Assembly (NCBI RefSeq): GCF_002723835.1
Contig: NZ_BEWG01000026.1
Span: 1 to 64,000 of the forward strand
Direction: 5' to 3'
DNA: 64,000 bases
DNA from: Mycobacterium sp. shizuoka-1
Lineage (GTDB): Bacteria > Actinomycetota > Actinomycetes > Mycobacteriales > Mycobacteriaceae
The notes below the pieces were generated by a model. The model was not told the DNA's origin. It was given only the letters and a program-made list of their open reading frames with translations, and made no database searches. Position numbers and translations under genes: made by a program. Positions 35,248 to 43,978 of the stretch are shown here, piece by piece. Within the stretch, counting starts at the first letter, position 1. Each line of letters opens with the position of its first letter.

Positions 35248-36036
35248 ATGAGCGGACCGCAGGGATCTGACCCCAATCCCTGGCAGGCTCAGCCCGGGCA
35301 GGGTCAGGATCAGCCTGCCGCCGGCTCCGAGCAGCCCACGACCGCTGCGCCGTCTTGGCAACAGCCGGAATCGCAGGCTCCCGAGACGCCGGCCTGGCAG
35401 CAGCCGACCAGCGAACCGCCGGCCTGGCAACCGCCCGCCTACACGCCCCAGCAATACCCGCAGTACGGCCAGCAGCCGCCGCAGGGTTACCCGCAGCAGC
35501 CCTACCCGGCGCCGACCGAATACGCCCCGGGCGGCTACGGTCAGCCGCAGTACGGCCAGCCGCAGTACGGTCAGCCCGGCCAGTACGGTCAGCCGCCGCA
35601 GTACGGCCAATACCCGCAGCCCGGTCAATATCCCGGCCAACCGGGCGAACCGGGCCAGTACCCCTATCCCCAGCAGCCGGGGGGCGAAGAGGCCTCCAAG
35701 CGGTCGATGGCCGTGATCGGCACGGTCGTCGGCCTGCTCGCCGCGATCGTCGTGGTGGCCGTGCTGGTGCTGGGCTTCTGGAAGCCCGGCTTCTTCGTCA
35801 CCACCAAGCTCGACATCGGCAAGGCCCAGCAGGGCGTGCAGAACATCCTCACCGACGAGACCAACGGGTACGGCGCCAAGAACGTCAAGGACGTCAAGTG
35901 CAACAACGGCCAGAACCCGACGGTCAAGAAGGGTGACACCTTCACCTGCGAGGTGAGCATCGACGGCACCAAGCGCCAGGTGACGGTGACGTTCCAGGAC
36001 GACAAGGGCACCTACGAGGTCGGCCGGCCCAAGTAA
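35248..36036 (+). CDS. DUF4333 membrane protein with Pro/Gln/Tyr-rich N-terminus
   Basis: 262 residues. About 145 N-terminal residues are low complexity (repeats of QYGQP), probably cytosolic; one transmembrane helix follows ([25 protein letters not shown]); the outer domain is DUF4333 with two Cys (DVKCNNGQ and FTCEVS) likely disulfide-bonded. The M. tuberculosis counterpart lies in the same place (Rv2091c, from memory). Role unknown; the domain is common in mycobacterial envelope proteins. ATG with AAGGAGAG. Ends against a convergent hairpin. Confidence 0.82.
   Translation: MSGPQGSDPNPWQAQPGQGQDQPAAGSEQPTTAAPSWQQPESQAPETPAWQQPTSEPPAWQPPAYTPQQYPQYGQQPPQGYPQQPYPAPTEYAPGGYGQPQYGQPQYGQPGQYGQPPQYGQYPQPGQYPGQPGEPGQYPYPQQPGGEEASKRSMAVIGTVVGLLAAIVVVAVLVLGFWKPGFFVTTKLDIGKAQQGVQNILTDETNGYGAKNVKDVKCNNGQNPTVKKGDTFTCEVSIDGTKRQVTVTFQDDKGTYEVGRPK
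35449..35685 (+). repeat. Degenerate tandem repeat encoding QYGQP-type units
   Basis: A run of 12-18-base units, the clearest being CAGTACGGYCAGCCG repeated near 35546-35600, encodes the Tyr/Gln/Pro/Gly-rich segment. The array probably expands and contracts. Such Q/Y/G/P-rich segments often form condensates in other proteins, which is inference here. Confidence 0.7.
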
Positions 36037-36048
36037 TCGCGCTGAGAT

Positions 36049-36093
36049 AGCGCTCACGCACGGTTCGGCAGGCAATGTCCGTACGTGAGCGCT
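36049..36093. terminator. Strong bidirectional hairpin between convergent genes
   Basis: Arms 36049-36063 and 36079-36093 pair over 15 positions with one mismatch (core AGCGCTCACG with CGTGAGCGCT), around a 15-base loop. It sits between the ends of the DUF4333 and exonuclease genes and reads as a stem from either strand. There is no U-tract. Confidence 0.6.
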
Positions 36094-36106
36094 CACTCAA
36101 CGTGGA

Positions 36107-37057
36107 TCAGAGGGCGTCCAGCGCTTTCTGCAGCCGCCCGATCGACGATCCCACGCCGTAGGCGTGCGCCAATTCAGCGACCCGGGCCGGGTCGGCGGCG
36201 GCCAGCGGTAGCCGGTCGTCGCCGGTGCTGAGGTCGACCGGCGCATCGCGGGCCACCTGCACCACCGGTCCGGCGGCCTCGATGTAATCCGTTGCCGCCA
36301 GAATCTTGCTCCGAAAAGCCTTGGACAGCTTGGACTTCGGATCGTGTGCCGCGGCCAGGATGTCGGCCAGCGACCCGTACTGGGACAGCAGCGTCGCGGC
36401 CGTCTTCTCCCCGACGCCGGGCACACCGGGCAGGCCGTCGGACGGATCGCCGCGCAGCAGCGCCAGCTCGGCGTAGGCAGGGCCGGCGCGGTGCACCGGC
36501 ACCCCGTACTTCTCGGCCACCTCCGGCGGACCGAACATCGTCGCGTTGGACAGGCCGCGGCCCAGGTACAGCACCCGCACGGCCACCGGGTCGTCGCCGA
36601 CGAGCTGCAGCAGGTCGCGGTCACCGCTGACCACCACGACCGAATCGCGCTGCTCGGCGGCGGCCAGGGTGCCCAGCACATCGTCGGCCTCGTAGCCGGC
36701 GGCACCCGCGGTGGCGATCCCGAACGCGTCGAGCAACTCCATGATGATGTCGACCTGTGGGCTCAGCTCGTCGGGTACCTCCTCGACATCCGTTTGGCCG
36801 CTTGGCTTCTGCTCGGCCACCCGGTGGGCTTTGTACGACGGGATCGCGTCGACCCGGAACTGGGGGCGCCAGTCCAGGTCCAGGCACACCACCAGCCGGC
36901 CCGGCCGTTCCCGGGCGATCAGCGTCGCCACGCTGTCCACGAAGCCACGCACGGCGTTGACCGGCCTGCCGTCCGGCGCGGTGATCGACGAGGGCACCCC
37001 GAAGAACGAACGGAACCACATACTTGCGCCGTCGAGCAGCAACACCGGTGCGGACAT
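36107..37057 (-). CDS. 5'-3' exonuclease (PolA N-terminal domain-like)
   Basis: 316 residues. Stand-alone FEN/5'-nuclease: [14 protein letters not shown] (first metal-site Asp), [24 protein letters not shown] (helical gateway basic residues), [12 protein letters not shown] (acidic metal ligands), [13 protein letters not shown], and a helix-hairpin-helix [16 protein letters not shown]. It resembles the N-terminal domain of DNA polymerase I without the polymerase. Likely removes flaps or primers in replication and repair. Start set at the ATG with AGGA eight bases upstream; an ATG nine bases earlier is possible. Confidence 0.9.
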   Translation of the reverse strand: MSAPVLLLDGASMWFRSFFGVPSSITAPDGRPVNAVRGFVDSVATLIARERPGRLVVCLDLDWRPQFRVDAIPSYKAHRVAEQKPSGQTDVEEVPDELSPQVDIIMELLDAFGIATAGAAGYEADDVLGTLAAAEQRDSVVVVSGDRDLLQLVGDDPVAVRVLYLGRGLSNATMFGPPEVAEKYGVPVHRAGPAYAELALLRGDPSDGLPGVPGVGEKTAATLLSQYGSLADILAAAHDPKSKLSKAFRSKILAATDYIEAAGPVVQVARDAPVDLSTGDDRLPLAAADPARVAELAHAYGVGSSIGRLQKALDAL

Positions 37058-37074
37058 GCGAGCCATCCTGCCAG

Positions 37075-37080
37075 TAGCGT
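37075..37080 (+). promoter_or_regulatory. Candidate -10 for the VOC gene (leaderless)
   Basis: TAGCGT ends six bases before the ATG of the VOC family gene. Confidence 0.4.
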
Positions 37081-37086
37081 TGAGCC

Positions 37087-37488
37087 ATGTCGTTCGCCAT
37101 CGAGCGGATCGACCACGTCGTGCTCAACTGCCGCGACGTCGAGACCGTCGCCGACTGGTATGTGCGCGTGCTCGGCATGCGCAGGGAGGTGTTCGCCGGC
37201 ACCAGGGTGGCGCTTCGGTTCGGCGATCAGAAACTCAACCTGCGGCCCACCGGCGCGCCGAACTGGCCGACCGCAGCAACGGATTCGCCCGGTTCACTCG
37301 ACCTGTGCTTCGTCACCACAGCCACCCCCGACCAGGTGGCGGCGCAGTTGCGCCGAGCCGGTGTGACGATCACCGAGGGGCCCGTGCCGAAGACGGGCGC
37401 GCTCGGTCCGATGACCTCGCACTACTGCCGCGACCCCGAGGGGAACCTGGTCGAGATCGCCAGTTATCCGGCGTCGCGGAACAGGTAG
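37087..37488 (+). CDS. VOC (glyoxalase/bleomycin-resistance fold) protein
   Basis: 133 residues, two beta-alpha-beta-beta-beta modules. Metal-ligand positions are visible as [13 protein letters not shown] (His) and [13 protein letters not shown] (Glu); a third candidate is in [10 protein letters not shown]. Likely a metal-dependent isomerase, dioxygenase or a binding protein; the substrate is unknown. The gene overlaps on its 3' end a minus-strand coding remnant. Confidence 0.8.
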   Translation: MSFAIERIDHVVLNCRDVETVADWYVRVLGMRREVFAGTRVALRFGDQKLNLRPTGAPNWPTAATDSPGSLDLCFVTTATPDQVAAQLRRAGVTITEGPVPKTGALGPMTSHYCRDPEGNLVEIASYPASRNR

Positions 37489-37571
37489 AAGCCGGTGGTG
37501 ATCACCTTGTCGCCGGTGCCGCCCCAGCGGCACTTGAGTTCGGCGGCATAGGCAGCGGGATCACCGGTGAG
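37464..37571 (-). pseudogene. C-terminal remnant of a lost gene
   Basis: Between two stops there are 35 codons with almost only G/C at third positions, reading GDPAAYAAELKCRWGG, then [17 protein letters not shown] and a TAA. It has no start codon. The codon bias and protein-like composition suggest the tail of a deleted gene; its last codons overlap the end of the VOC gene on the other strand. The family is not recognised. Confidence 0.35.
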
Positions 37572-37613
37572 TCACGGGTGTCGCGCAGCATCGCGTCATC
37601 GTGTGCCTGCAGC

Positions 37614-37619
37614 TAGCCT
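37614..37619 (+). promoter_or_regulatory. -10 element of a predicted leaderless pepE mRNA
   Basis: TAGCCT fits TANNNT and ends seven bases before the ATG at 37627. Confidence 0.5.
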
Positions 37620-37626
37620 GGCTGGC

Positions 37627-38757
37627 ATGACCGCCAGCGCCGCCAGCAGATTCAGCAGCGATGTCTATGCCCGTCGCCTCTCGGCCGCCGCAGCCGCGGC
37701 CGCCGACGCCGGGGTGGCCGGGCTGGTGATCACCCCCGGGTACGACCTGCGCTATCTCGTCGGGTCGGCGGCCCAGACCTTCGAGCGGCTGACCGCGCTG
37801 GTGGTGCCGGCGACCGGCACGCCCAGCGTGGTGGTGCCCCGGCTGGAACTGGCGTCGCTGAAGGAGTCGGCGATCCTCGAACTCGGGCTGGATGTCGCCG
37901 ACTGGGTGGACGGCGACAACCCCTACGAGTTGGTGGCCGCCGCGTTGGGTGGACACGCGCGGGTCGCGGTGACTGATTCGATGCCCGCATTGCACCTGTT
38001 GCCGCTGGCGCAGCGGCTCGGTTCGGTCCCGGTGCTCGCCACCGACGTCCTGCGGACACTGCGAATGATCAAGGACCCCGCCGAGATCGACGCGCTGCGC
38101 AAGGCGGGTGCCGCGATCGACCGGGTGCACGCCCGGGTGCCCGAGTTCCTGGTGCCCGGCCGCACCGAGGCCGACGTTGCCGCAGATATCGCCGAAGCCA
38201 TTGTCGCCGAGGGTCATTCAGAAGTGGCATTCATCATCGTGGGATCCGGGCCGCACGGCGCCGATCCGCACCACGAGCAGTCCGACCGGGTGCTGCAGGC
38301 CGGCGACGTCGTGGTCGTCGACATCGGCGGCCCGTACGCGCCCGGCTACAACTCGGACTGCACTCGCACCTACAGCCTCGGGCAGCCCAGCGCCGAGATC
38401 GCCGAACAGTACGCCGTGCTGCAGCGCGCGCAGGCCGCCGCGGTCGCGGCGGTACGCCCCGGGGTGACCGCCGAGCAGGTCGATGCCGCCGCCCGCGACG
38501 TGCTGACCGAGGCCGGTCTGGGCGAGTACTTCGTGCACCGCACCGGGCACGGCATCGGGCTGTCGGTGCACGAGGAGCCCTACATCGTGGCGGGTAACGA
38601 GCTACCGCTGGCCGAGGGGATGGCGTTCTCGGTGGAGCCGGGGATTTACTTCCCCGGCCGCTGGGGTGCGCGCATCGAGGACATCGTGATCGTCACCGCC
38701 GACGGCGCGGACGCGGTGAACGCAGGTCCGCACGAGCTGACGGTGGTGCCCGTCTAG
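37627..38757 (+). CDS. pepE: M24 family Xaa-Pro dipeptidase PepE
   Basis: 376 residues. Creatinase/prolidase fold: an N-terminal ~125-residue domain and a C-terminal pita-bread domain. Metal ligands are visible: D in [25 protein letters not shown] (two Asp), H in [17 protein letters not shown] in [23 protein letters not shown] (two Glu). Cleaves dipeptides with proline at the second position; cytosolic. The counterpart Rv2089c has about the same length. The chosen ATG is placed after the leaderless -10; an in-frame upstream ATG adds unconserved residues. Confidence 0.92.
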   Translation: MTASAASRFSSDVYARRLSAAAAAAADAGVAGLVITPGYDLRYLVGSAAQTFERLTALVVPATGTPSVVVPRLELASLKESAILELGLDVADWVDGDNPYELVAAALGGHARVAVTDSMPALHLLPLAQRLGSVPVLATDVLRTLRMIKDPAEIDALRKAGAAIDRVHARVPEFLVPGRTEADVAADIAEAIVAEGHSEVAFIIVGSGPHGADPHHEQSDRVLQAGDVVVVDIGGPYAPGYNSDCTRTYSLGQPSAEIAEQYAVLQRAQAAAVAAVRPGVTAEQVDAAARDVLTEAGLGEYFVHRTGHGIGLSVHEEPYIVAGNELPLAEGMAFSVEPGIYFPGRWGARIEDIVIVTADGADAVNAGPHELTVVPV

Positions 38758-39167
38758 GTCTTGGTGTGGTCCAGCAGCCCCGAGGAGCCGAGCACCCGGG
38801 TGACATGTACCTCGATGACGACGCGTTTGGGATTCACCCGCGGAGTGCGATAGCGCTGGGCGTAGCGCAGCTCGGCGTCGCGAACCGCGTCCGGGTCCCG
38901 GTTGACGCTGGCCTGACCTTCCAGAGACAGCCAGCGGGCGCCGTCGACCTGGGACAGCACCCCGACGCCGGACCGCTCGGCATTGACGGCCTTCTGCGAA
39001 CCGTCGCTGGTGATGACGCGGGCGATGTGGGTCTTGGGATCGAAGGTGAAGCCGACAGCCACCACGTGGGGTGAGTTGTCCGAGCGCAAGGTCGTCAGCA
39101 TCGCGAGGTGGCGTTCGGTGAGGAATGCCAACGCATCGCTGGTCAGCCGGGTCGTTGAGTTCGCCAT
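38754..39167 (-). CDS. PPOX-class F420-dependent protein (Rv2074-like)
   Basis: 137 residues, same length as M. tuberculosis Rv2074, which binds F420 and has biliverdin reductase activity (from memory). Split beta-barrel: [29 protein letters not shown], then [39 protein letters not shown]. Cofactor F420 is likely. Its last four bases overlap the pepE stop in the opposite direction. The ATG at 39167 is chosen over a TTG three bases upstream. Confidence 0.88.
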   Translation of the reverse strand: MANSTTRLTSDALAFLTERHLAMLTTLRSDNSPHVVAVGFTFDPKTHIARVITSDGSQKAVNAERSGVGVLSQVDGARWLSLEGQASVNRDPDAVRDAELRYAQRYRTPRVNPKRVVIEVHVTRVLGSSGLLDHTKT

Positions 39168-39189
39168 CAAGCTCCACGCTAGCGCAGTG

Positions 39190-39195
39190 GATAAT
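39190..39195 (+). promoter_or_regulatory. Candidate -10 for the SDR-cobLMK operon (leaderless)
   Basis: GATAAT, five of six to TATAAT, ends seven bases before the GTG of the SDR gene. An mRNA from here would cover SDR, cobL, cobM and cobK, all of which overlap. Confidence 0.45.
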
Positions 39196-39202
39196 CACAG
39201 CC

Positions 39203-39946
39203 GTGAATGACACGGATCCGGTCGTGATCTTCGGCGGCCGCAGCGAGATCGGTGTCGAACTCGCCGAGCGGTTGGCGTCCGGGGCGACCGTCGTGCTGGC
39301 GGCCCGGCGGGCCGACCAGCTCGACGATCAGGTCCGCGCGCTGCGGGCGGCCGGCGCCGCAGCGGTGCACACCGTCGAATTCGATGCCGACGACCTCGCC
39401 TCGCACGGCCCACTGGTGCAGCGGCTGGTGGCCGAGCGCGGGCCGATCGGCACGGCCGTGCTGGCGTTCGGCATCCTGGGCGATCAGGCCCGCGCGGAGG
39501 CCGACGCCGCGCATGCCGTCGCGGTCGTACAGACGGACTACGTGGCGCAGGTCAGCCTGCTGACCCACCTGGCGGCGGCGATGCGGTCGGCGGGCCGGGG
39601 AGCGATCGTGGTGTTCTCGTCCATCGCCGGTGTGCGGGCGCGGCGCGCCAACTACGTCTACGGCTCGGCGAAGGCCGGGCTGGACGCCTTCGCCTGCGGG
39701 CTCGCCGACGCCCTGCACGGCAGTGGGGTGCGGCTGCTGCTGGTGCGGCCGGGCTTCGTGATCGGCCGGATGACGACGGGGATGGAGCCCGCACCGCTGT
39801 CCAGCACTCCCGGGCAGGTGGCCGACGCGGCGGCCCGCGCGCTGCGCAAGGGCCGCAGCGCGGTGTGGGTGCCCGCACCGCTCGCGCTGCTGGCGTTCGC
39901 GTTTCGGATCACGCCGCGATTCGTCTGGCGCAGGATGCCCCGATGA
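39203..39946 (+). CDS. Short-chain dehydrogenase/reductase (Rv2073c-like)
   Basis: 247 residues, Rossmann fold. The cofactor loop is atypical, GGRSEIGVELAERL instead of TGxxxGxG. The catalytic residues are present: S in VVFSSIAGVRARR and Y-x-x-x-K in YGSAKAG. A C-terminal hydrophobic stretch (VPAPLALLAFAFRI) may attach to the membrane. Resembles the DprE2-type decaprenyl-phosphoryl-sugar reductase subgroup by its loop and tail, but the identity is not established. It overlaps cobL by four bases, so it is expressed with the corrin genes. Confidence 0.82.
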   Translation: MNDTDPVVIFGGRSEIGVELAERLASGATVVLAARRADQLDDQVRALRAAGAAAVHTVEFDADDLASHGPLVQRLVAERGPIGTAVLAFGILGDQARAEADAAHAVAVVQTDYVAQVSLLTHLAAAMRSAGRGAIVVFSSIAGVRARRANYVYGSAKAGLDAFACGLADALHGSGVRLLLVRPGFVIGRMTTGMEPAPLSSTPGQVADAAARALRKGRSAVWVPAPLALLAFAFRITPRFVWRRMPR

Positions 39947-41145
39947 TCGTCGTGGTCGGTATCGGCGCCGACGGCATGGCCGGACTGGCGCCTAAATCTG
40001 CTGCCGAATTACGCCGTGCCACTGTCATTTACGGCGCGCAACGGCAGCTCGACCTGCTGGACGAGTCGGTTCCGGCCGAACGCAGGGAATGGGGTAGGCC
40101 GTTCCTGGACGGCCTGTATGCGGTGCGCGATTTCGAGGGCGACGTGCACGTGGTGGCCAGCGGGGATCCGATGCTGCACGGCGTCGGCGCCTCACTGATC
40201 CGGCTGTGCGGCGCCCACCGGGTGCGGGTGTTGCCGCATGTGTCGAGCGTGACGCTGGCCTGTGCCCGGCTCGGGTGGTCGGTCCAGGACACCGAGGTGA
40301 TCAGCCTGATGACGGCGGCTCCGCGTGCCGCGATCCGCCGCGCGGGGCAGGCGGTCGTGCTGTCCAGCGGTGCGCCCGACGTGAGAGCGGTGGCCATCGC
40401 GTTGTCGAACCACAATCGGGGGGATTCCGAACTGACCCTGCTCGAGCAGCTCGGCGGCCCAGCCGAACGCCGGCGCGTCGGTACCGCGCGAGAATGGGCC
40501 GACGCCCCCCCTACCGATATCGATGGCCTGCACGTGATCGCCGTCCGTTACCTGCCCGAGGACCCGGTGTGGCTGCTGCCCGACACCGCCTTCACCACCG
40601 ACGGGCAGATCACCAAGCAACCCATTCGTCTGGCGACCCTGGCCGCGCTGGCGCCCAGGCCCGGTGAGCGGTTGTGGGATGTCGGCGCCGGTTCCGGCAG
40701 CATCGCCGTCGAGTGGTGCCGGGCCTGGCCGGGCTGCAGTGCCGTCGCCTTCGAGCGCGACGAGAAACGCCGCCAGTTCGTCGGGCTCAACGCGGTCTCG
40801 CACGGCGTCGACATCGAGGTGCACGGCGAAGCGCCTGAAGCATTCGGCGACGCCCGACTGCGCGACGGCGGTGTCGACGGTGTGCCCAGCCCGTCGGCGA
40901 TCTTCATCGGCGGCGGCCTCACCACACCCGGTCTGCTGGACGCGTGCTGGGAACACCTGCCCGTGGGCGGGCGCCTGGTGGCCAATGCCGTCACCGTCGA
41001 ATCCGAAGCAGTTCTCGCTCAATGGTATTCGCGGATGGGTGGCGACCTGCGGAAATTTCAGCACTACACGGGCGAACCGATCGGCGGCTTCACCGGGTGG
41101 CGACCCGCGATGCCTGTCACCCAGTGGGTGGTGACCAAGCAGTGA
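39943..41145 (+). CDS. cobL: Precorrin-6Y C5,15-methyltransferase (decarboxylating) CobL
   Basis: 400 residues, fusion of CbiE-like and CbiT-like methyltransferases. N-terminal half: IVVVGIGADGMAGLAPKSA and HVVASGDPMLHGVG (tetrapyrrole methylase fold). C-terminal half (from ~230): LWDVGAGSGSIAVEWCRAWPG (class I SAM loop) and SAIFIGGGLTTPGLL. Methylates C5 and C15 of precorrin-6Y and removes the acetate carboxyl at C12. Starts in the SDR stop; its end overlaps cobM. Confidence 0.95.
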   Translation: MIVVVGIGADGMAGLAPKSAAELRRATVIYGAQRQLDLLDESVPAERREWGRPFLDGLYAVRDFEGDVHVVASGDPMLHGVGASLIRLCGAHRVRVLPHVSSVTLACARLGWSVQDTEVISLMTAAPRAAIRRAGQAVVLSSGAPDVRAVAIALSNHNRGDSELTLLEQLGGPAERRRVGTAREWADAPPTDIDGLHVIAVRYLPEDPVWLLPDTAFTTDGQITKQPIRLATLAALAPRPGERLWDVGAGSGSIAVEWCRAWPGCSAVAFERDEKRRQFVGLNAVSHGVDIEVHGEAPEAFGDARLRDGGVDGVPSPSAIFIGGGLTTPGLLDACWEHLPVGGRLVANAVTVESEAVLAQWYSRMGGDLRKFQHYTGEPIGGFTGWRPAMPVTQWVVTKQ

Positions 41146-41897
41146 CGGTCTATTTCATCGGTGCCGGTCCCGGCGCCGCGGATCTGATCACCGTGCGCGG
41201 GCAACGGATCCTGCAACGCTGCCCGGTGTGCCTGTACGCGGGTTCGATCATGCCCGACGACCTGCTCGCGCTGTGCCCCGCGGACGCCAGGATCGTCGAC
41301 ACCGGGCCGCTGACGCTGGAGCAGATCATCGCCGAGCTGGCTGCCGCGGATGCCGCCGGACTCGACGTGGCGCGGCTACATTCCGGTGACCCGGCGATCT
41401 ACAGCGCGCTGGCCGAGCAATGCCGTCATCTCGACGCACTCGGCATCGGCTACGAGATCGTCCCCGGGGTACCGGCGTTCGCTGCCGCGGCGGCAGCACT
41501 CGGCCGCGAACTCACCGTTCCCGGGGTGGCGCAGACCGTCACGCTCAGCCGGGTCGCGACGCTGTCGACGGCGATGCCCGACGGCGAGGACCTGATCACC
41601 CTGAGCCGGCCCGGCGCCACGCTGGTGCTACACCTGGCCGCCCACCGGATCGACGCGATCGTTCAGCAGCTCATCGAGGGCGGCTACCGGCCGGACACCC
41701 CGGTCGCGGTGGTCGCCTTCGCCAGCTGGCCCCAGGAGGTCGTGCTGCGCGGCACGGTGGCCGACATCGCCGCACAGATGCACGACGCGGGGATCACCAA
41801 GACCGCGGTGATCATCGTCGGCGATGTGCTTGCCGCCGAAGGGTTCACCGACAGCTACCTGTATTCCGCCGGCCGGACCCGGGGCAGCAGGCACTGA
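41142..41897 (+). CDS. cobM: Precorrin-4 C11-methyltransferase CobM
   Basis: 251 residues, the M. tuberculosis length. Tetrapyrrole methylase fold with VYFIGAGPGAADLITVRG at the N-terminus (SAM-site glycine loop), VARLHSGDPAIYSAL (conserved G-D-P), and IVPGVPAFAAAAAALG. Adds the methyl at C11 in the aerobic pathway. GTG start in a four-base overlap with cobL; ATG of cobK shares one base with its stop. Confidence 0.96.
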   Translation: MTVYFIGAGPGAADLITVRGQRILQRCPVCLYAGSIMPDDLLALCPADARIVDTGPLTLEQIIAELAAADAAGLDVARLHSGDPAIYSALAEQCRHLDALGIGYEIVPGVPAFAAAAAALGRELTVPGVAQTVTLSRVATLSTAMPDGEDLITLSRPGATLVLHLAAHRIDAIVQQLIEGGYRPDTPVAVVAFASWPQEVVLRGTVADIAAQMHDAGITKTAVIIVGDVLAAEGFTDSYLYSAGRTRGSRH

Positions 41898-42619
41898 TGC
41901 GGATCCTGCTGCTGGGCGGGACCGGGGAGGCGCGCGCACTGGCTGCCCGGCTGCACCCCGAGCATGACATCGTCAGCTCGCTCGCCGGCCGGGTGCCCGA
42001 CCCGGCGTTGCCGGCCGGTCCGGTCCGCGTCGGCGGTTTCGGCGGGGTCGAGGGCCTGCGACAGTGGTTGGGCGAGAATGAGATCGGTGCGGTCGTCGAC
42101 GCCACCCACCCGTTCGCGGCCACCATGACCGCCCATGCCGCGCAGGCGTGCACCGACCTGGATCTGCCGCACCTGGTGCTGTCCCGTCCGGCGTGGGACC
42201 CGGCGGGTGCGGTACGGGTGGCCTCCGATGTCGAGGCCGCGCAAGCCGTTGCCGAGCAGGGCTTCTCGCGGGTGTTTCTGACCACCGGCCGATCTGGAGT
42301 GCCGGCGTTCGGTACGAGCAGCGCCTGGTTCTTGATCCGAGTGGTGACCCCACCCGATCCCGACTTGCTGCCACGTCACCACGAGGTGTTGTTGTCGCGT
42401 GGGCCGTATGGCTACGACGACGAGTATGCGCTGTTGCGCGACAACAGGATCGATGTGCTGGTCACCAAAAACAGTGGGGGAGCACTCACCGAGGCCAAGC
42501 TGCGGGCCGCAGCGGATCTCGGCGTGACGGTGGTGATGATCGACCGACCCGCGCTGCCGGCCGGGGTGGCTGTCGTGACCACCGTCGACGAGGCGGCCGA
42601 GTGGGTCGTCGCCCTCTAG
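41897..42619 (+). CDS. cobK: Precorrin-6A reductase CobK
   Basis: 240 residues. NADPH-dependent reduction of precorrin-6A to dihydro form (6B). N-terminal ILLLGGTGEARALAARL nucleotide loop, DATHPFAATMTAHAAQAC (conserved DATHPFA), FLTTGRSGVPAFG, and VTKNSGGALTEAKLRAAADLGV. Its TAG and the TAG of the opposing HNH gene overlap within the four bases CTAG. Last gene of the SDR-cobLMK operon. Confidence 0.96.
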   Translation: MRILLLGGTGEARALAARLHPEHDIVSSLAGRVPDPALPAGPVRVGGFGGVEGLRQWLGENEIGAVVDATHPFAATMTAHAAQACTDLDLPHLVLSRPAWDPAGAVRVASDVEAAQAVAEQGFSRVFLTTGRSGVPAFGTSSAWFLIRVVTPPDPDLLPRHHEVLLSRGPYGYDDEYALLRDNRIDVLVTKNSGGALTEAKLRAAADLGVTVVMIDRPALPAGVAVVTTVDEAAEWVVAL

Positions 42620-43959
42620 CAGAGCAGCTCTTCGGGGTGGTGGTACAGGTTGATCCGCGTCTGACCACGGTCGAGGTGCGGCGGCGGGATCCATTCGGTC
42701 CTGTTGTCTCGTCTACGTTTTCGGGTGGTCCAGCCGGTGGGCCCGTTGTTCACCATGCGGTTGTCACAGCCACAGGCCAAGGTGAGTTCGTTGATGTCGG
42801 TGTTGCCGCCGTGGGCAAAGTCGCGGACGGCGTGGTGGACTTGGCTGTGGTAGGCGGCTGCGGTGCAACCCGGTTTGGTACAACCTCGCTCGATCGCATA
42901 GAGGGCGAGGCGTTGCCCGGGACTCGCGGTTCGGCGGGTACGCCCGTAGTAGAGCTTGATCTCTCGTGGTGATTCGAACACCGTCAGATAGGGGTGCGCG
43001 CGGGCAGCCAGCCGGATGACCGTCGACATGGGCAGATATGTGCCGCCGCCGGTGTGAGCCAGCCCGGTGGCCGAGGTCAGCTGTTCCAGCGTGGTGGTGG
43101 CGACGATGGTGACCGGCAGGCCGTTGTGCTGACCGAGTTGTCCAGAAGACAGCATCGCCATGCACACGGTCTTGAGTGCGTCGTGGACGCGTTGGGCGGC
43201 AGATCGCACGTCGCTGGTGATCTGATGTTCGCTGGGTGTGCCATCCACGCAGGGCGTTTCGTCGTCGGGGTTGCAGTAACCCGGGGCGGCGAGCTTCGCG
43301 TTGGTGGCGTCCAGAGCCGCTCGCAATTCCGGATTCACCCAGCCGGAAATCTTGCTCATACCGTCGACTTGTTGTGGGCCGACGACGATCCCGCGTTTGC
43401 GCGCCTGGTCGCGGTCATCGTCGAGGATGCCGTCCTGGTTGATCATCGCCATCAGCTGGTGAGCGAGCTTGCGCAAAGCCTCCGGAGTGAGTCCGCCGGC
43501 CAGCCCGCCCAGTTGAGCTTCGGCATGCTCGCGGGTTGCCCCGTCGACCGCTGCGGGGAGGTGATCCATGAACGACCGGATCACTGCCACGTGGTCGGTA
43601 CCTATCTCTCCACGACCTTGGGCAGCCGCGGTCGCGGGCAGAGCCGGTGGAAGTGCTTCTCCGGTCAGGGAATGTCGCGGGCTGAGATCAGCGGCGTCGC
43701 TCAGTCGGCGGGTGGCGTCGGCGCCGCTGATACCGAGGCGGTGGGTCAGGACCGCACGCCAGGACTTCGCGCCCATATCGACAGCTGAGGTCTGCGACTG
43801 GAGTTGGGCCAGAACAGTGTGTTCCAGCGCGGGTAGCAGCCGTCGTAGCCGCTCAATGCGCTCGAGCGCGGCCAGCAATTCGGGTGCCGGCATGTCGGCC
43901 GCCGGTTGCGCTGCCGCCTTGACCCAGGCGATCAGCACGTCGTCCAGCAGTTCCACCAT
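42616..43959 (-). CDS. DUF222/HNH endonuclease, 13E12 repeat family
   Basis: 447 residues. N-terminal helical DUF222 (LAALERIERLRRLLPALEHTVLAQLQSQTS, then RRLSDAADLSPRH) and a C-terminal HNH nuclease (CTKPGCTAAAYHSQVHHAVRDFAHGGNTD, then LTLACGCDNRMV). Same family as the REP13E12 genes of M. tuberculosis, which spread within mycobacterial genomes and are DNA-damage induced. It sits where sigC and blaC lie in M. tuberculosis. A perfect LexA box abuts the start. Base composition looks lower in GC than the cob genes on both sides. The ATG is fixed by the -10/LexA arrangement. Confidence 0.88.
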   Translation of the reverse strand: MVELLDDVLIAWVKAAAQPAADMPAPELLAALERIERLRRLLPALEHTVLAQLQSQTSAVDMGAKSWRAVLTHRLGISGADATRRLSDAADLSPRHSLTGEALPPALPATAAAQGRGEIGTDHVAVIRSFMDHLPAAVDGATREHAEAQLGGLAGGLTPEALRKLAHQLMAMINQDGILDDDRDQARKRGIVVGPQQVDGMSKISGWVNPELRAALDATNAKLAAPGYCNPDDETPCVDGTPSEHQITSDVRSAAQRVHDALKTVCMAMLSSGQLGQHNGLPVTIVATTTLEQLTSATGLAHTGGGTYLPMSTVIRLAARAHPYLTVFESPREIKLYYGRTRRTASPGQRLALYAIERGCTKPGCTAAAYHSQVHHAVRDFAHGGNTDINELTLACGCDNRMVNNGPTGWTTRKRRRDNRTEWIPPPHLDRGQTRINLYHHPEELLC

Positions 43960-43962
43960 TCT

Positions 43963-43978
43963 TCGAACAATAGTTCGA
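43963..43978 (-). promoter_or_regulatory. Perfect LexA (SOS) box with embedded -10
   Basis: On the minus strand TCGAACTATTGTTCGA is an exact match to the mycobacterial SOS box TCGAAC-N4-GTTCGA, three bases upstream of the HNH gene ATG. The hexamer TATTGT (TANNNT) lies inside the box and ends seven bases before the ATG, so the mRNA should be leaderless and LexA would cover the -10 and start site. Eight bases upstream of the hexamer is CCGTCGGGG, a six-of-nine match to the PafBC-dependent -35-type motif TTGTCGGTG at the correct spacing. Confidence 0.85.
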
